From: Gonapodya prolifera JEL478
Taxonomy: Eukaryota > Monoblepharomycota > Monoblepharidomycetes > Monoblepharidales > Gonapodyaceae
Length of the DNA stretch: 64,000 bases
Assembly: GCA_001574975.1 (NCBI GenBank)
Contig: KQ965792.1
Coordinates: 194,919-258,918, forward strand
Direction: 5' to 3'
Shown here: positions 1 to 12,617 of the stretch, one piece after another
Layout: every line of letters starts with the position of its first letter
How positions within the stretch are numbered: the first letter of the stretch is position 1
Position numbers and translations under genes: made by a program
Notes under the pieces: generated by a model
Databases searched by the model: none
Seen by the model: the letters and a program-made list of their open reading frames with translations, nothing else
Told to the model about the DNA's origin: nothing

Positions 1-2881
1 AGAGGCTGCCTGCCCTCTCTGTTTGAGCGCTTGGTTGGCTCCCCCCTCACAATCTCTGTTTGGTACCAAAGGTAATGGGTCCAACACCGACTCCTCCGAA
101 GCCCCAATGGGATTTTGAATCGACGGACAGCGAAGGAGATACGCGTCAATTGGACGAAGAGAAGCCCCGACTAAAGTTTCGCCGGGTGGCCACCGCCGAG
201 GACGAGGAACCAAAACCGATTGGCTCTCTTGCACAGATTCACTTGAACACACAGACCACCGCGAATGGGACACCTGCGGGTCGTGACGCCGGACTGTTCC
301 TGGATGCGGTACATCACTCGCAAGGATCCTTGGGAGCTTCGCCTCTGTTTGGTGCGGAACCGTTTGGCGCCGTTGGAGCTTCTGCAGGACATTCACAACC
401 AGGGCTAGGCTTGGGTATCAACTTGGACAGTCTTTTCCCCTTCGGAATTCCGAATTCCGGGTTTGGTGATGATTCCCAATTGAACAGACATTTGTTTTCA
501 AACGTGAATCTGTTGCCTGTGGACTTTACCTCGGTGTCAGCCTTGGGTGTGAGCCACGCAGACATTTTGGGGATGACACCTGGAATGATTCCAAATCCCC
601 CCATTCACTCGGATTTGCAAGCGATTGAGGCTCTTATCCAACACGAACAAACACCCGGAGGGGTTTCACCGATGAGGGTTCCACAATTATCACAAACAGC
701 AGAAACCCAAAGACCCACCTCGTACAGTTACGCCCTTCCCCTCGAAGATTTGTCGGCGCTGGAGCTCTCTCTCCAACAGAACCCTGGACTGTCGCCCCCG
801 GAGCTGTCTGGTGGATCGACACCTGGAACTACAAACATCACTGACGACGACATTGATGACTTGGCCGAGGAGCTATCGCAGCTTGAAATGAAGGCCAAAC
901 CCAGGGCCCAACAAATTATGCTGACAATATTCCCACATGAGGAGCCGAACCTGGAGCTCCTCCGGAATTACTTCGAACACATTGAGGCGTGGGGACCATC
1001 TTTGCCCGTCGCACAATTCTGTGGGTCTACCTCTCATTTTCGTGCTCCGAGTGTTATCGGAAGTGACCCGTGACACCCACTACGCCAGATCGTGATGTCA
1101 AATTAAAGCAGGCTTCACCGTTGCTTCTGAATGGTAAGCACGATCACTGCTTAGCTTTGATGAAAGCGAACTAAAATACGCTTTTTTATCTTCTTCAAGC
1201 TATGTACGCATCAGGGTGCTGTTTCCGACGGTCAGACGCTAGCCGGCAGCCCTGTATCAATCCTGAAGGCGAATTCTATTTTGCTCGTGCTCGTCGTCTT
1301 CTCGCCGCATGCCTGGACGACGGCCCGAGCTCAATGGCGGTATCAGCCATCCTCATCATGTCGACATATTGTGGAGGAACAGGGCGACCGAGCTCAGGAT
1401 GGATGTAGTGAGTTAAAGCAGGGCCTCCGCTTGAAACATGTGCCCATTTTTTTGCTCATGCATATTTGGCAAGCCTGGGACTAGCTGCTAAAATGGCGAT
1501 GGAGATGAAGTGGCACCTGCAGCCATCCGTCCGAGTTTCTCGTTCCATGACTCTGCTAGAGAGGGAATACCGAATCAGAACATGGCAAGTTGCTTCTGGA
1601 TGCTTCGCAAACCTCGGGTGCAATAACTCTTGTCCTTTTGCAATTGAAAGGTGGTGCGTAATATGGATCGACGCAAACTTTTCTGCGATGGCGTCAAGGG
1701 ATACTTTTGTAAATGTGAATGAGGTACGTAAATTATTCACGCTTTCCTTTGCATCCTTGGATCTATAAAGTGTCTGCTCTTTTCGTTTGTAGACCTCTGT
1801 CGACTATCCGGACGATGAAACCTGGAACTCTTTGGACGAGTTCGGAAGGCCAATGCCAGGTTCGAAAGCCGAGCAAGTACTGCGGCAAATGGTGGTGGAA
1901 GGGAAAATATCGCCGAGCTCCCGCGGGGCGCAAGGATTCTATTCCGACCCTGGTCCAGCCCAATCAACATTTTCATCCGAGATCAACCTAGAGCACTCCA
2001 TCAAGAACTTATATCCCGAGGGCACGCTTCCAACCGTGATGTCAATGGGTTTCCGAGAGTCGTCCACGTTGGTTCAGATATACTCCAAAGTTATTCAGCT
2101 CGTTCGGCGCCGTGGAAAGAATCGCTTTGAGGGTCAAGAGTTTTTTGACCTCACCGTGCAGCTCACAGAATGGTTTAAGACTCTTCCTTCACAATACCGA
2201 GAGATGGTTATGCCATCAAACAGGAATGGAGTGAATCAAGGGAGCCATTACAATCATGAAACTGCGACATTTTTAACGGCATCATACCTCCACCTGCTCT
2301 ACAATGGAACCATCATTTTATTGAGCCGCCCGGAGATGAATTTCGAAAACTTTTCTTGGCCGTCTTTGGAAACATATCAAACTTGTAGCAGAGCTGCCGA
2401 GAGAGTGAGTCGAAGCGAGTTGCCGACCACAAGTCCTTCAATTTCAATAGTTCCTCTCCAGATTGCGGATTTATCGCAGCAGGTGATGGATGTTGACCCG
2501 AACTTTGATCATGCTCACTTCTTCATGGCATTTTTGTTGTTCGAAAGCGGGTGAGTGCTGGGGCTTGGTCGCAGGAATGGGAGTTTTGGTGTAACCACTT
2601 GTCTTGTTCTTGTGAAGGATGATACACGTGGCGAATACCCTTCCATCAGCGATGCCATGGATGAAGCCTGCACTTGCAAACAGCGTTCGGACGCGGTCAC
2701 AGCGTGATCTCCTCATCGTCTTAACCGCTTTGGAGAGAATGATGCGATGGTGGGCCACAGCTGAACGGTGAGATCATCTGTTTGAAAAGGATTGAGATTT
2801 TCACCAACATTTTTGTGCCGTTTCATTTCCAGTTACTACGGAACATTAAAGAATCTTGCTTTGCGCTACGGTGTTCTCTGA
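1..2881 (+). CDS. Fungal-specific transcription factor (middle homology domain), 5'-truncated
   Basis: Likely sequence-specific nuclear regulator; only the part after the DNA-binding region is in the window, and no Zn2Cys6 cluster is visible, so the N-terminus probably lies upstream of base 1. An acidic, Ser/Pro-rich linker (about 63-900) leads into the fungal_trans domain: LELLRNYFEHIEAWGPSL, then SPLLLNAMYASG, FYFARARRLLAACLDD, MAMEMKWHLQP and RTWWCVIWIDANFSAM. Splice junctions that keep the frame are 1021-1088, 1134-1199, about 1405-1473, a GC-AG intron at 1585-1650, about 1723-1793, a short one near 2551-2619, and 2768-2831. The last exon encodes a tail ending LALRYGVL before the TGA at 2879-2881. 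The target genes cannot be inferred. It is convergent with eIF2 gamma. Family assignment is secure; the 5' boundary is not. Confidence 0.8.
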
Positions 2882-3118
2882 CCGTGCTATACTTGGACAT
2901 TCTTCATGTGTAGATTCAAGGATAGCTGTCATTGTAATTTTGTTTTGGACAGTCTGGTACTCTGAACGTAATTTTAAGTGCAATACGAGTAATAGATGAA
3001 CTGAACTTCCTCCGAAAGGAAATCGACATTTATCATATTGCCATGGGATACAATTAACATGAATAGATCCCCTGGTGATGCGCGACAGGATACCCGAACG
3101 ACATATTCACAAAGATCT
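2882..3118. other. Convergent intergenic spacer (transcription factor / eIF2 gamma)
   Basis: This 237-bp gap lies between the two stop codons. It is AT-rich with T runs, as expected of a 3'-UTR pair. No gene or RNA was recognised in it. Confidence 0.5.
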
Positions 3119-5227
3119 CTAAGCCTCGGGCTCTGCAGGATCACCACGATGTCAGGATGTGCCTGTCGAACTAACAGTAGCAACACTCACCAATCGTTGC
3201 TCCTCTCTTAATCTTCCCCCACCCGATCAATCTGCGTGTGTTGCGTCGTTAATATTGAAACAATGGTCGGCGCAACTTCAAAGAGCGAACACCCACCGCC
3301 AATGCTTATCGATTCTGCGACTCAACGCAATCTTTTCATTGATCTCAGTGCATGCGGGACTCGTGAGCATGATTTTCGCCAAGTCCGCCTTGACGGACGC
3401 TACCCGTCCACCCGTTGCGGTGGATCCGATGTTGACCATCAGAACCTCACCCTTGGCAAGTTTCTCAATCTGTCGATATGACCAGGTCAAGGGGGTGCAA
3501 CATCTGGAAGAATGGCAATTGATTCATCCACTCACCTTGGTCTGCTTCTTATCGTCCGTCTTTACGCCCAGGAGTCGTCGCAGCAAGAAGTAGTTGATTT
3601 CCAACTCGGTGTAAATCTGGGGCAGCTGGCCCACGGCTCCCAGCACTTGTCCGACCAAACGATCGGCACGACACAACGTCGGGTCGATTTTGGTTCCAAC
3701 ACCTGCAATTGGGAATCGTCTCACATCGCCATCGATGTACACAGAAACAAGAGAAGAAAGTCGGTCCAGGAGTGACACTCACCAATCAATCCACCCGGGA
3801 CGGCAAACTTGAGATCGTTCTGCTCGGCCAGCAAACTCTTTATCCGCGAGAAAATAGGTCTGCACCGTATCCGCCCCTCGGCGTCCTTGCTGACGATACC
3901 GGGGCGGACCTCGATCTCGTCTCCAACCTTGAGAACGCCCTGCAAGATGGACCCTCCGGCCACACCGCCCTTCAAGTCGGCGACCTCGGCGCCGGGCTTG
4001 TTCACGTCAAAGGATCGGATGACGATGAGGCGAGGTGTTTCGGCGAACGAGCGGGGTGGTACGGGGATTTTCTTGCAAATGTACTCGTTGATGACGTCCA
4101 CGTTGTACTTGAGCTGGGCAGAGATGGGGATAATTGGAGCGCCGTCCGCGACAGTGCCTTGTGTACGTTGTGGAAGTTGTAACCACAGCGGAAAATGGGT
4201 AGTCCAAGAGCGCTCACCCTTGACAAACTTCAAAATCTGCTCGTGCTGCTGGAACGCAGCCTCCTCCTTGACCAAGTCGATCTTATTCTGCAGAATCAAA
4301 ATGTGCTTGAGTTTCATGATCTGGATAGCCGCCAAATGTTCCGACGTTTGCGGTTGCGGGCAGGACTCGTTGGCCGCAATAAGGAGCAAGGCAGCGTCCA
4401 TGACGGCGGCTCCGTTGAGCATGGTCGCCATGAGAATATCGTGTCCGGGGCAGTCGACGAAGGAAACGTGTCTGGTAAGGTTGGGAGGAGGTCACACAAC
4501 CGAGGGTCTGCACCATTCCTCCTCGGAAACACTTGCCGTTGCAGCATCATCTTTCCCCCGCATCCGAAACGATCGCACGCAAAGCCTTCGGGCCTGTCAC
4601 TACGGGCGGATTTGTAGCAGCCTGGTCGAGGGCACTCCTCGTTGTCACATTTAAAGATCTTGGAAGGTAATCCGATTGGGATCGCGACAAGGAAAGAAGC
4701 CAATTGAGAATCACGTGGCACTATTGCTCAGCTTTAGCAAAGCTCACCTTTGCATTGGCGTAACCCAGTTTGATGGTGATGTTCCGCTCGAGTTCGTTCT
4801 TGAATCGAACAGTTTGGACGCCGGAGATGGCTTTTACTACGGTCGATTTTCCATGGGCTACGTGGCCAATTGTACCTGGATACCAACACAGCGGTGAGTC
4901 CAGCAGCATTGGAAGAAATGGAGACCTTGGTTCCTCCCGACCCTGAACTGCAGCCTCGGCTAGACCAACCCGTCATGAACACTCACCAATGTTTATCGTG
5001 GCCTGTCGGTGAATCACTTCCGGGCTGAGGGGATTCAGCTCGGACGGGTCAATGTCGTCCGGTTGGGGGGGAAGAAGGTCGGGTTTCTTTTGGGGGGCCG
5101 ATTGGGATCCACCCCCTCCGTTCGTCTGCTGCGCCGCGGAAAGCATGGGGTTTGAAGATTCGGTAGCTGCTGCTTCAGGAGTTGGGGCGGCGGAGCCGTT
5201 TGCAACGGGTGATTCGGTGGTTGCCAT
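3119..5227 (-). CDS. GCD11: Translation initiation factor eIF2 subunit gamma
   Basis: GTPase subunit of eIF2, which delivers Met-tRNAi to the 40S ribosome in the cytosol. The start is the ATG at 5227, followed by a low-complexity Ala/Pro/Gln N-terminus. G1 is [10 protein letters not shown]3 is DCPGHD and G4 is NKID. The Cys-rich zinc knuckle typical of eIF2 gamma ([16 protein letters not shown], then two further Cys) is present. Domain II/III segments include [36 protein letters not shown] and [18 protein letters not shown]. The gene has several introns of about 60-100 nt. The final two exons read RRIDKHWR, then [10 protein letters not shown], then TIEPEA and TAG (3119-3121), matching the conserved C-terminus HWRLIGWG. 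It is divergent from RMD5, with 338 bp between start codons. Confidence 0.95.
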
Positions 5228-5565
5228 GGTTTCGTGGGCGAGTAATGTTTTTCGTTGCCTCGGGGACGCGCTGGAGGGGTGATGGGATTACAGCAACAAT
5301 TTCCAGAGTGGAAAACGGAGGGAGAGTGCAGACGGGTGAATGGTGGGGTGGGAATGTGGATGTGAGGTGAAAGATAAAAGTCGAGGATGGATGGTGCAGG
5401 GGAGTGGCAGGGCAGCGAAGAGCGGACGAGTCAAGACTACACTAGCAGTAGAAATGCGATTCGCAGAAAAGCCAGACTCACGGTGCAAACGCGGGAAGAA
5501 GGAAGATAGCAAGTGATGTTGCTTTGGTCGCAGCTCGGGGTTGTATCGATCACGCAGACATCGCG
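5228..5565. promoter_or_regulatory. Divergent promoter region, eIF2 gamma / RMD5
   Basis: A 338-bp gap separates two start codons on opposite strands, so both promoters must lie here or overlap the 5' ends. There are purine-rich stretches (GGAGGGAGAG-like) but no clear TATA box. No gene is seen. Confidence 0.5.
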
Positions 5566-6894
5566 ATGGAGACGCTGACCAAGGAGTTCGAGCGACTGGC
5601 GAAGAAGCAAAAGACGGTCGCAGATGACACGCTCGCGGCGCTGGACTCGATTATCGCGGCCATGACGGAGACCCGTGACAAGCTCGTCCGTGTGCACACC
5701 GACGCCTCGCAACTCAATGCACCCGACGCGCCCCTCTTCCTTCTCGCGACAAAGGCAAAGACAACGTCAAGCCAGGTCCAGGAGTCGCAGAAGGACCTGC
5801 AGAACGTCTTCAGCAAGTTCTCAAAGGCGGTCGACAAACGCTTCAAGATGGACCTCAACGCCGGATGGAACCCAAAGGCGTTTGACGGGAAAGACGCCGT
5901 CCTCGCACGCACCATTGCCCTCCATTTCATTCGCGAGGGCAGATTCGACGTTGCGGATGCCTTTGTTGTCGAGGCGGGGTTGGACATCCCCGAGCAACTC
6001 AAGGCTCAGTTCGTCGAAATGTACCACATCCTGGAGGCCATGCGCAGAGCGGGTTCCAGCGGCGTGGTCGGGTCGGACCCCGACTTGGAGCTCGCCCTCG
6101 CTTGGGCCCGCCGAAATCGCGAAGCCTTGGCCGCACGTGGAAGCTCGCTGGAATTCGATCTCCATAAGTGCCGCTTTATTCAGTGTCTCAAGAGTACCAA
6201 CCCACTCTCAGCCAGAGAGTATGCGAGACAGCATTTTGCCGACTTTTCCCATTCAAACTTCACTGGTGGGTTTTGTCTATCAAACGACCTTATTTAACAG
6301 AACCTCATGCTGATTCAATCATATTGTCCGTCACTTATGCTATATCCTTATCACGAACCCACGTCCCGCACCGCGCCCTCTCTTTCTCTACCACCAGAAA
6401 TCCAACGCCTCATGTGCGCACTCCTCTTCTCCACCCGCCTCTCCACCTCACCGTACGCCGACCTCCTCCACCCGACCCTCTTCGCCGACCTGCACACCCG
6501 TTTCGTCCGGGACTTCTGCGCCCTTCTTGGCCTCCCCGCAGACCCGCCCCTCCTCGTCGCCCTTCAAATCGGCACGGCCTCCCTCCCCCGCCTGTACAAA
6601 ATGTCGTCCATCATGAAGGACAAGTCGGGCCTCGAATGGTCCCAGCAGGGCGAGCTCCCTGTCGAGATCCCAGTGCTGGACACGCAACTGTACCACTCGC
6701 TGTTCGTGTGCCCGGTGACAAAGGAGGCGTGGAACGGCCTCGACGAGAACCCACCGATGATGATGCAGTGCGGTCACATCATCTCAAAAGAGGCGCTCAA
6801 TAGGTTGTGCAAGGGGAATGTGCAGGCCAGATTTAAATGCCCATATTGCCCGCAGGAGGCGACAGCAATGCAGGCCATTAGGGTGCACTTTTGA
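5566..6894 (+). CDS. RMD5: GID/CTLH E3 ubiquitin ligase RING subunit (RMD5/RMND5)
   Basis: Catalytic RING partner of the GID/CTLH complex, which ubiquitinates substrates such as gluconeogenic enzymes in yeast. Start ATG 5566 (METLTKEFERLAKK). One intron, 6266-6397 (132 nt), joins HSNFT to EIQRLMCALL in phase; the exons of 700 and 497 nt give 398 residues, normal for the family. The N-terminal half is helical with a LisH/CTLH region (IALHFIREGRFDVADAF; FDLHKCRFIQCL; NPLSAREYARQHF). The C-terminus carries the degenerate Gid-type RING: FVCPVTKEAW, MMMQCGHIISKEAL, FKCPYCPQEA. The protein ends VHF, and an aromatic C-terminus is common in RMD5 proteins. MsrB follows on the same strand. Confidence 0.95.
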
Positions 6895-6934
6895 AATTAG
6901 CGCGTGGTGTTGTGTATATTCATGTTTGCTCTTT

Positions 6935-6990
6935 TGTTCGGCAGGGGTGTTCGGCAGAGGTTGTTCGGCAGAGGTTGTTCGGCAGAGGTG
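6935..6990. repeat. Short tandem repeat, about four copies of a 13-14 bp unit
   Basis: A unit of the form GTTCGGCAGAGGTT is repeated head to tail just downstream of the RMD5 stop. The first copy is diverged (GGGGTG for GAGGTT). It is probably a minisatellite in the RMD5 3' region or MsrB promoter. Confidence 0.75.
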
Positions 6991-7079
6991 GTGTTTGTAA
7001 TTCCGATGATTCAACTTGCAATCTCATCTCGTAAAACTTTGGTAAAGCCCATCGGGCGTTTTAAACCCCGATCTCCCGC

Positions 7080-7974
7080 ATGCTAACCCGCTCCCTGGCA
7101 CGCGCTTTTCTCATCCCCACGCTTGCGATCGCAGCTCAGCCGTTTCTCCCCGTCCGCGCACTCACCACAGCACGAACACCTCCCACCACTATGGCTCTCC
7201 CCAAATCAGAGGACGAGTGGCGCGCTGTCCTGAACAAGGAGCAGTTCAGGATCTTGCGAGAGAAGGGCACCGAGCGACCGTTCACGGGGGAGTACGATGC
7301 CCACTATCCCGGTCAAGGTGACCCAAGCAGTGACTGGGGGTGTTTCTCGTCCCGAGATCAATTTTAACGGCGAATCTGCACCATGGGTATCGTCTTGTGG
7401 GCACGAACGGTTTATGTAAGGTGTCTACAGTTGTGCCGGATGCGGTGCGGCACTGTACACCGCTGGTGAGTTGAGCGATGCTTATTAAATTTCTATTGCG
7501 ATCACAAACATATTTCATTTATACAGACACCAAGTTCAAATCGGGTTGCGGGTGAGTATCCTGGCGACGGAAAATATGCCAGTTCGTATGTTAACGAGAG
7601 TGAAACCTTGACCCCACCAACGAAACACTAGCTGGCCCGCCTTTTTTGATGCGATCCCCGGTAAGCTTTCATTGTACCAATTAGGTTGAGGGCTTTTGCA
7701 GTGGTAGACTAACCATACCATCGTTACAGGCGCCGTATCTCGACACGAGGACAAGTCGATGTTCATGACGAGGATAGAAATCACCTGCACCCGGTGTGGT
7801 GGGCATTTAGGGCATGTGTTCAAGGGGGAGGGATTCCCAACACCGACAGACGAGAGGTGGGTTTTCATTTTGTGTCGGTTTTGCTTGTCAAACGTTTCAA
7901 ACTTGAGAATTTTCTTCATCGCAAGGCACTGTGTGAACAGCATTTCTCTCAAATTTTCCGAAGGGCAAAAGTGA
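7080..7974 (+). CDS. Peptide-methionine (R)-S-oxide reductase MsrB, probable organellar form
   Basis: Reduces methionine-R-sulfoxide in proteins. Start ATG 7080. An Arg/Ala/Ser/Thr-rich leader ([20 protein letters not shown] to about residue 37, no acidic residues) looks like a mitochondrial presequence; translation could also begin at an internal Met ([10 protein letters not shown]). The core is spread over six small exons: [69 protein letters not shown] and CTRC are the zinc ligands. The catalytic Cys lies in the last exon ([10 protein letters not shown]). It is tail-to-tail with leucyl-tRNA synthetase, with stop codons only about 50 bp apart. Confidence 0.93.
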
Positions 7975-8026
7975 AAGCGCATGATTTACATTTGTGAAAA
8001 CTATGAAATAAACTTTACATCCGATT

Positions 8027-11000
8027 CTAAACCTGCAAATACGTAGGCGTGCCAGGCTCGGAAAGCTCTGCCTTCTTTTTCTCTTCCGCCGTGAAATCCG
8101 CATTCGCCAACGCATCGGGGGCACGGATCACCCGCAGCTCATCTAAGTTGAGGGATCTTCGGATGTATTCCACATTCTCCGAAATCGTTGCGAACTCGTC
8201 GAATTTCAACTCGCGGTTGAAAGCCTGAGGGCCTTGCTCCACGATTACTCGCTGATGAAACAGACAATCGGGTATTCGTAGCGTTGTAGTCGGCGCAAAG
8301 GAAACGGGGAAAGGGCACACACACCTTGAACGTGCCGACGAACTTCATCACTCTTCCATCTTTCAGGAGTCCCTTGGATTGCAAGACCTCCTTATCGTTC
8401 ACAAATGTCGCGCTTGCCTGAAGAAAAAAGACTCAGATACGTTCGAACAGGGTGGAGAGAGGGTAGCCTTAAGCCCACCTCGTCATACGCTTCTCTCAGC
8501 GCCTGCACCGATTGAGTCTGCCATGCGGGGAAGTCCACAGCGACAAAGATTGTTGCAGACTTCTTAGCACCGGAGGGTTTGGCGGCCGGCACTTGCTTTC
8601 CCTTGGCTCGCTTCTTCGCCAAGTTGTCCTCTTCCTTCCGAATCTCGTATATCAGACGGCGGATGTTCTCCATGGCTAACACCGAGTTCCCGTCTGTGGG
8701 CCCGGCAGTTGGGAAAGGTGCTGCCGTTACTGTTCCCTCCTGCGAGCAAATCGTAAAACAATGGTCAGCATGTAATGACATCACAATCATGCAGCCGATG
8801 AATCAAAACAGATCCAAATAAAAATAGTAAATGTGTCAGACAGTGTGAATATATTTCCATTGCTCTTGTGCCGTTTGGCTCACGGAAAGCTTTTTGTCGT
8901 CATCCATGCAATTTTGCCGAGACATCAAGGAAGAATATGAACCTCACCTTTTGCAAGACCTTTCGCCAAATGTGCTCACTCCAGTGAGGGGTCACAGGAG
9001 CAATCAAAAGTGCTTGGACTTCGATGAACCGCATTGCCAGATCGTGGTGCATGCCTGGACCTTCTTCGCGAGTTTCGGGGGCGACCCCACTGGTTTTCAA
9101 GTATTCACGGTACGCGTCTCTCGCGTTCTGTAACTCGTGGAATCCCGACAGGACTGCTTCCCTGAATTGCATTTGCTCGTAGTGCTTTTGGGTTGCGGCG
9201 ATCGCTTTGTTAATGTCCGATTGGAAAACCTTATCCGCGAAGTTCAACGGTCCCGTTCGCAGGCTACCTTTGCGTGCTTGTTCGACAACCTCTTCACAAA
9301 AGTCTTTCTGGGTATACAGGCGCAGGATGGCGGCGTTCGCAGTGGTGCTCTGGAAGTTTGCGTCATCCACCATGTCGCCAGCATCAGCAAGAGCGAATCG
9401 GGTGGCATCAGCACCGAACTCTTCTGACGCGTCTTTCAACGTCATGAAGTTTCCGGTCGATTTGGACATCTTTTCCCCGTTCAATAGAAGGTGACCGTTG
9501 GCGCGGAAACCACGGGGCCAGCGATCTTCCGGGAATATGGCGACGTGATTGAAGATGGAGAAGGTCAAATGGTTTGGAATCAAATCTTTCCCAGAACAGC
9601 GCAAATCCATGGGGTACCAATACTGGAATTCCTTCTTCATCTTGTTCAAGTCGTCCAAGGGTATCCGAGACACACTTGGTGGCTTGGCCGAGTCAATCAT
9701 AATGTACTCCCAAACTTCGTCCGTCATGTCTTCAGGCCGGATGTTCAAAGGGCCGATCTCCCGACCTCTCATATCAGCTACAATTAAATGCATAGTCAAT
9801 TTCGGGTCGCAATATCATCGTAAATCTCACTTCATATGTACCGTGCAAGTAATGTGCGACTGCATAATAGGCCATGTAGATCGTGGAATCGGACAAACTT
9901 TCGATCAACCATTTGGGATCCCAAGGCAGCTTGGTTCCCAATCCGTAAGTTCTGGAACATGCCCATTCGTGCAGCCATTCGAGTGTCTTCTCAAATCCGT
10001 TTCGAGTTTCGTTGCCGTATGTGTTCATTTGGTCCAGGCATCTGTTTCCACGTTGTCAATACACAAAAGGAGTAGTAAGAACGGTATTACTTACTTCTTC
10101 GCAAGTGCTTTCCACTCTTCATCTCCATAGTCCATGTACCATTGATCGACCAAACTAGCCACACAATCATCCCCAGATCGGCTGACCACTCGACCTTCGG
10201 GCTCGCAGTAAACGATGGCATCCCCCGCGTTGATCATATCTGCACGAACTAGGGGCTTCGCTTCCTGTACAGGCCTGCAAATCGCAAACACAAGTAGTCT
10301 CAGAAACACGTAACTGTGTGATAAACAAAAATTCCGTGCTCGGCAACACGATCAGAAAATAGGTTTCCGCAGAAATTCCTCGGAAGAACGAAAGTTATGA
10401 AATTTAATGTTTGTTCATCATGTGCATGTCCCTTTGTGGCCCCTCGCAGAAGAGACGTGAACACTTACTTTCCAGAGTACGGCCCATAAATCATTACACC
10501 TTGATAGAACCCTTCCTTGTACAGCGCATCTTTCGCCTCAGCAAGCTCCTTCTTGTCCTTTTGACTTTTCACCTTGAAGTGCTCTACAGCTTTGACAGCG
10601 CCAACATCCCCCCACGTTGGCAGGCGAATCAAAGGCAGAGGTGGCAGGAAAGGTTTCACCCATTTCTCTGCGTCTACGTGGTAAAACGCGGGTTTCTTTG
10701 CCAAGTCCATCAGTGTAATGTAGTCGTCCGGAGAGTCCGATGGTACGGAGGTGACAACGCCAGTTCCCTGTCAGAAAGACAATGGAATGACTATTTCCCC
10801 GAACATCGGAGAGCAAACTACAAAACTTACCTTCGCCTCCAAGATACCTTCCATGGGGAGCAAGTACACAGCATCGAACCTCGCCAAAGGAGCTTTGACG
10901 GGTACACCAACCAAGTCCCAGCCCCCAACGTCCATAATTTTATTGATGACCCCTCGAGGCTTCTTCAAAAGCGCCTGGAACGCCATGTTGCGTGCCGCCC

Positions 11001-12284
11001 GCTTGCTGACGATCCACGCCTCGTTATCGCCAACCTCGTACACACCGTATGTGATCTCAGGAGATACGAAGCAATTGGTCTGTCCATACATAGTCTCTGG
11101 TCGCAGAGTAGCCGCAATCAACGAAACCTCCCGTCCTTTCAATGCCCCAGACTGGTGAGCTTCCAGAATCTTTGCACCAACCCGGGCTCCTTTCACCTGG
11201 TCGTCGGATTCCGCAAGCTTATCGAACAGAATTCTGATCTTAATTCCAGTGTATTCCTGCACCCCAACGCCTTCGCCTGAAGCACGGTCATGATCCATAC
11301 AGGGCTGCCCGTCCAAGGGGGAAAAAATTGTGTATCGCTCGCCGAACTTCACTCGAGGAGTGGCGGAATGGTAAAGTTTGTTAAATTGCCATCGAATGAA
11401 CGAATCATAGTAAGGATTCGCTTCGGTGGTCAGGAATGTGCGACGCCAGTCATTCTTCATTCCCAACGCTTTTAAATCATCCTGGAAAATGACCGAAAAT
11501 GAAGTCACTTGATGTTGCTTCTAATCGCAAGAAACTATGCTCACAATTGCCAGCGGTGGGAAGTAATCCAGCCAGTACAAGGGATCTGCAAACTTGTGGA
11601 TCTCTTCTTTGGGAACCCCCATGCTTTCCATTATTTGAAATTGGTACTTCAAGCCTCCGGTTTTCGCTGCGACCTTGCTCTTCAGCTAGAAAAAAGACGG
11701 TGTTAGTATCAGATACGTCTTCTGCTCAAATTGAAGAATCCTACTTGTTTTTGTGCGTCGCTACTATTCGATGCGTCTTCAGAATCGTCGCTGTACTTTT
11801 CGAATTGTGGTCCGAAATCCGAAACTTCACGTGCGATCTTGTCGGCACTAGCCTACCACTGATGATTAACTGTTGAACGTCAAGAAAAGAAAGTCCATCG
11901 CTTACTCTTATTGGCATTCCCGTGACATGGAAACCAAAGGGCCAAAGTGCTCGCTTTCCAGTCATTCGTTGGTACCCGACCATGAATTCACACTTTGACA
12001 TGGAGAAGGAATGTCCCAGATGCAAGCGCCCATTCATGTACGGGTACGGAAATGTGGTGAAGAACTTGCCCGAATCGGGCTCGCCCGGTTTCGGTGGATC
12101 GATTTCAAATGCCCGGATCTCATCCCAAAACTTTTGTGCATCTTTCTCCAGTTGGATCAAAGTGTCACGTTTCGCGGTCTCAATTGAAGCAAAAAGCCCG
12201 TTAATGTTTCTGGAGGAGCAGTACGAATGCGACCTCATAAGGGCAGCGACTTCTTCCACTTACAGACTTCGGTTCTCCAGACAT
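8027..12284 (-). CDS. Leucyl-tRNA synthetase, cytosolic (class Ia)
   Basis: Charges tRNA-Leu in the cytosol. The start is the ATG at 12284: exon 1 encodes only MSGEPKS, then an intron, then [20 protein letters not shown], a typical eukaryotic cytosolic LeuRS N-terminus. The HIGH motif reads HLGH within [14 protein letters not shown]. The CP1 editing domain is present ([30 protein letters not shown]). The KMSKS loop is EKMSKSTG. An anticodon-binding region and a C-terminal extension follow, and the last exon ends GTPTYLQV with TAG at 8027-8029. About ten or more short introns interrupt the gene. The full set of domains suggests an active enzyme. Confidence 0.95.
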
Positions 12285-12617
12285 TCTTGCTGAACTCTGT
12301 ATCCTTTCCGCGTATGGAATTGTCTTAGGGACTAGATACTTATATAGGGTTCTCGCACTACTGGATATAGACCTCGATCGAGTTGAAATAAGGAGTGGGC
12401 GGGAACTCGCCAAAGGGAACGATCGCACAAGAGCAGGGGGCACGGTCGGACTCGGCGAGTGCGACGATTGGGACCAGCGACTCGCGAAAAGCCCTGTTTT
12501 CTGTGCGCTTAGCGCGTTTGGTATGAAAGACCGCGTGATGAAGGAGAAAAATGGTGAAGACTTGCCGGTTGCAGTGCCTCCTCGCGACTTGACCAAACAA
12601 CCTTCCAATAACTTTCT
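12285..12617. other. Spacer between GPATCH8-like stop and LeuRS start, holding the LeuRS promoter
   Basis: This 333-bp gap lies between two minus-strand genes. It holds a TATA-like box near 12340 and no supported gene. Short open frames in it lack similarity to anything recognised. Confidence 0.5.
12339..12346 (-). promoter_or_regulatory. TATA-like box upstream of LeuRS
   Basis: On the minus strand the site reads TATATAAG, 55 bp upstream of the LeuRS start codon at 12284. Sequence and spacing fit a TATA box with a short 5' leader. It is not experimentally supported. Confidence 0.4.

Noticed and set aside
60-1073. A Zn2Cys6 DNA-binding cluster in the first exon
   Set aside because: No CxxCxxxKxxC pattern was found in any frame of the first 1.1 kb; if present it lies before the window.
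6168-6803. 211-codon plus-strand frame across the RMD5 intron and RING exon
   Set aside because: It is Pro/Arg/His-rich with no conserved block. The RMD5 frame at the same place encodes the Gid-type RING.
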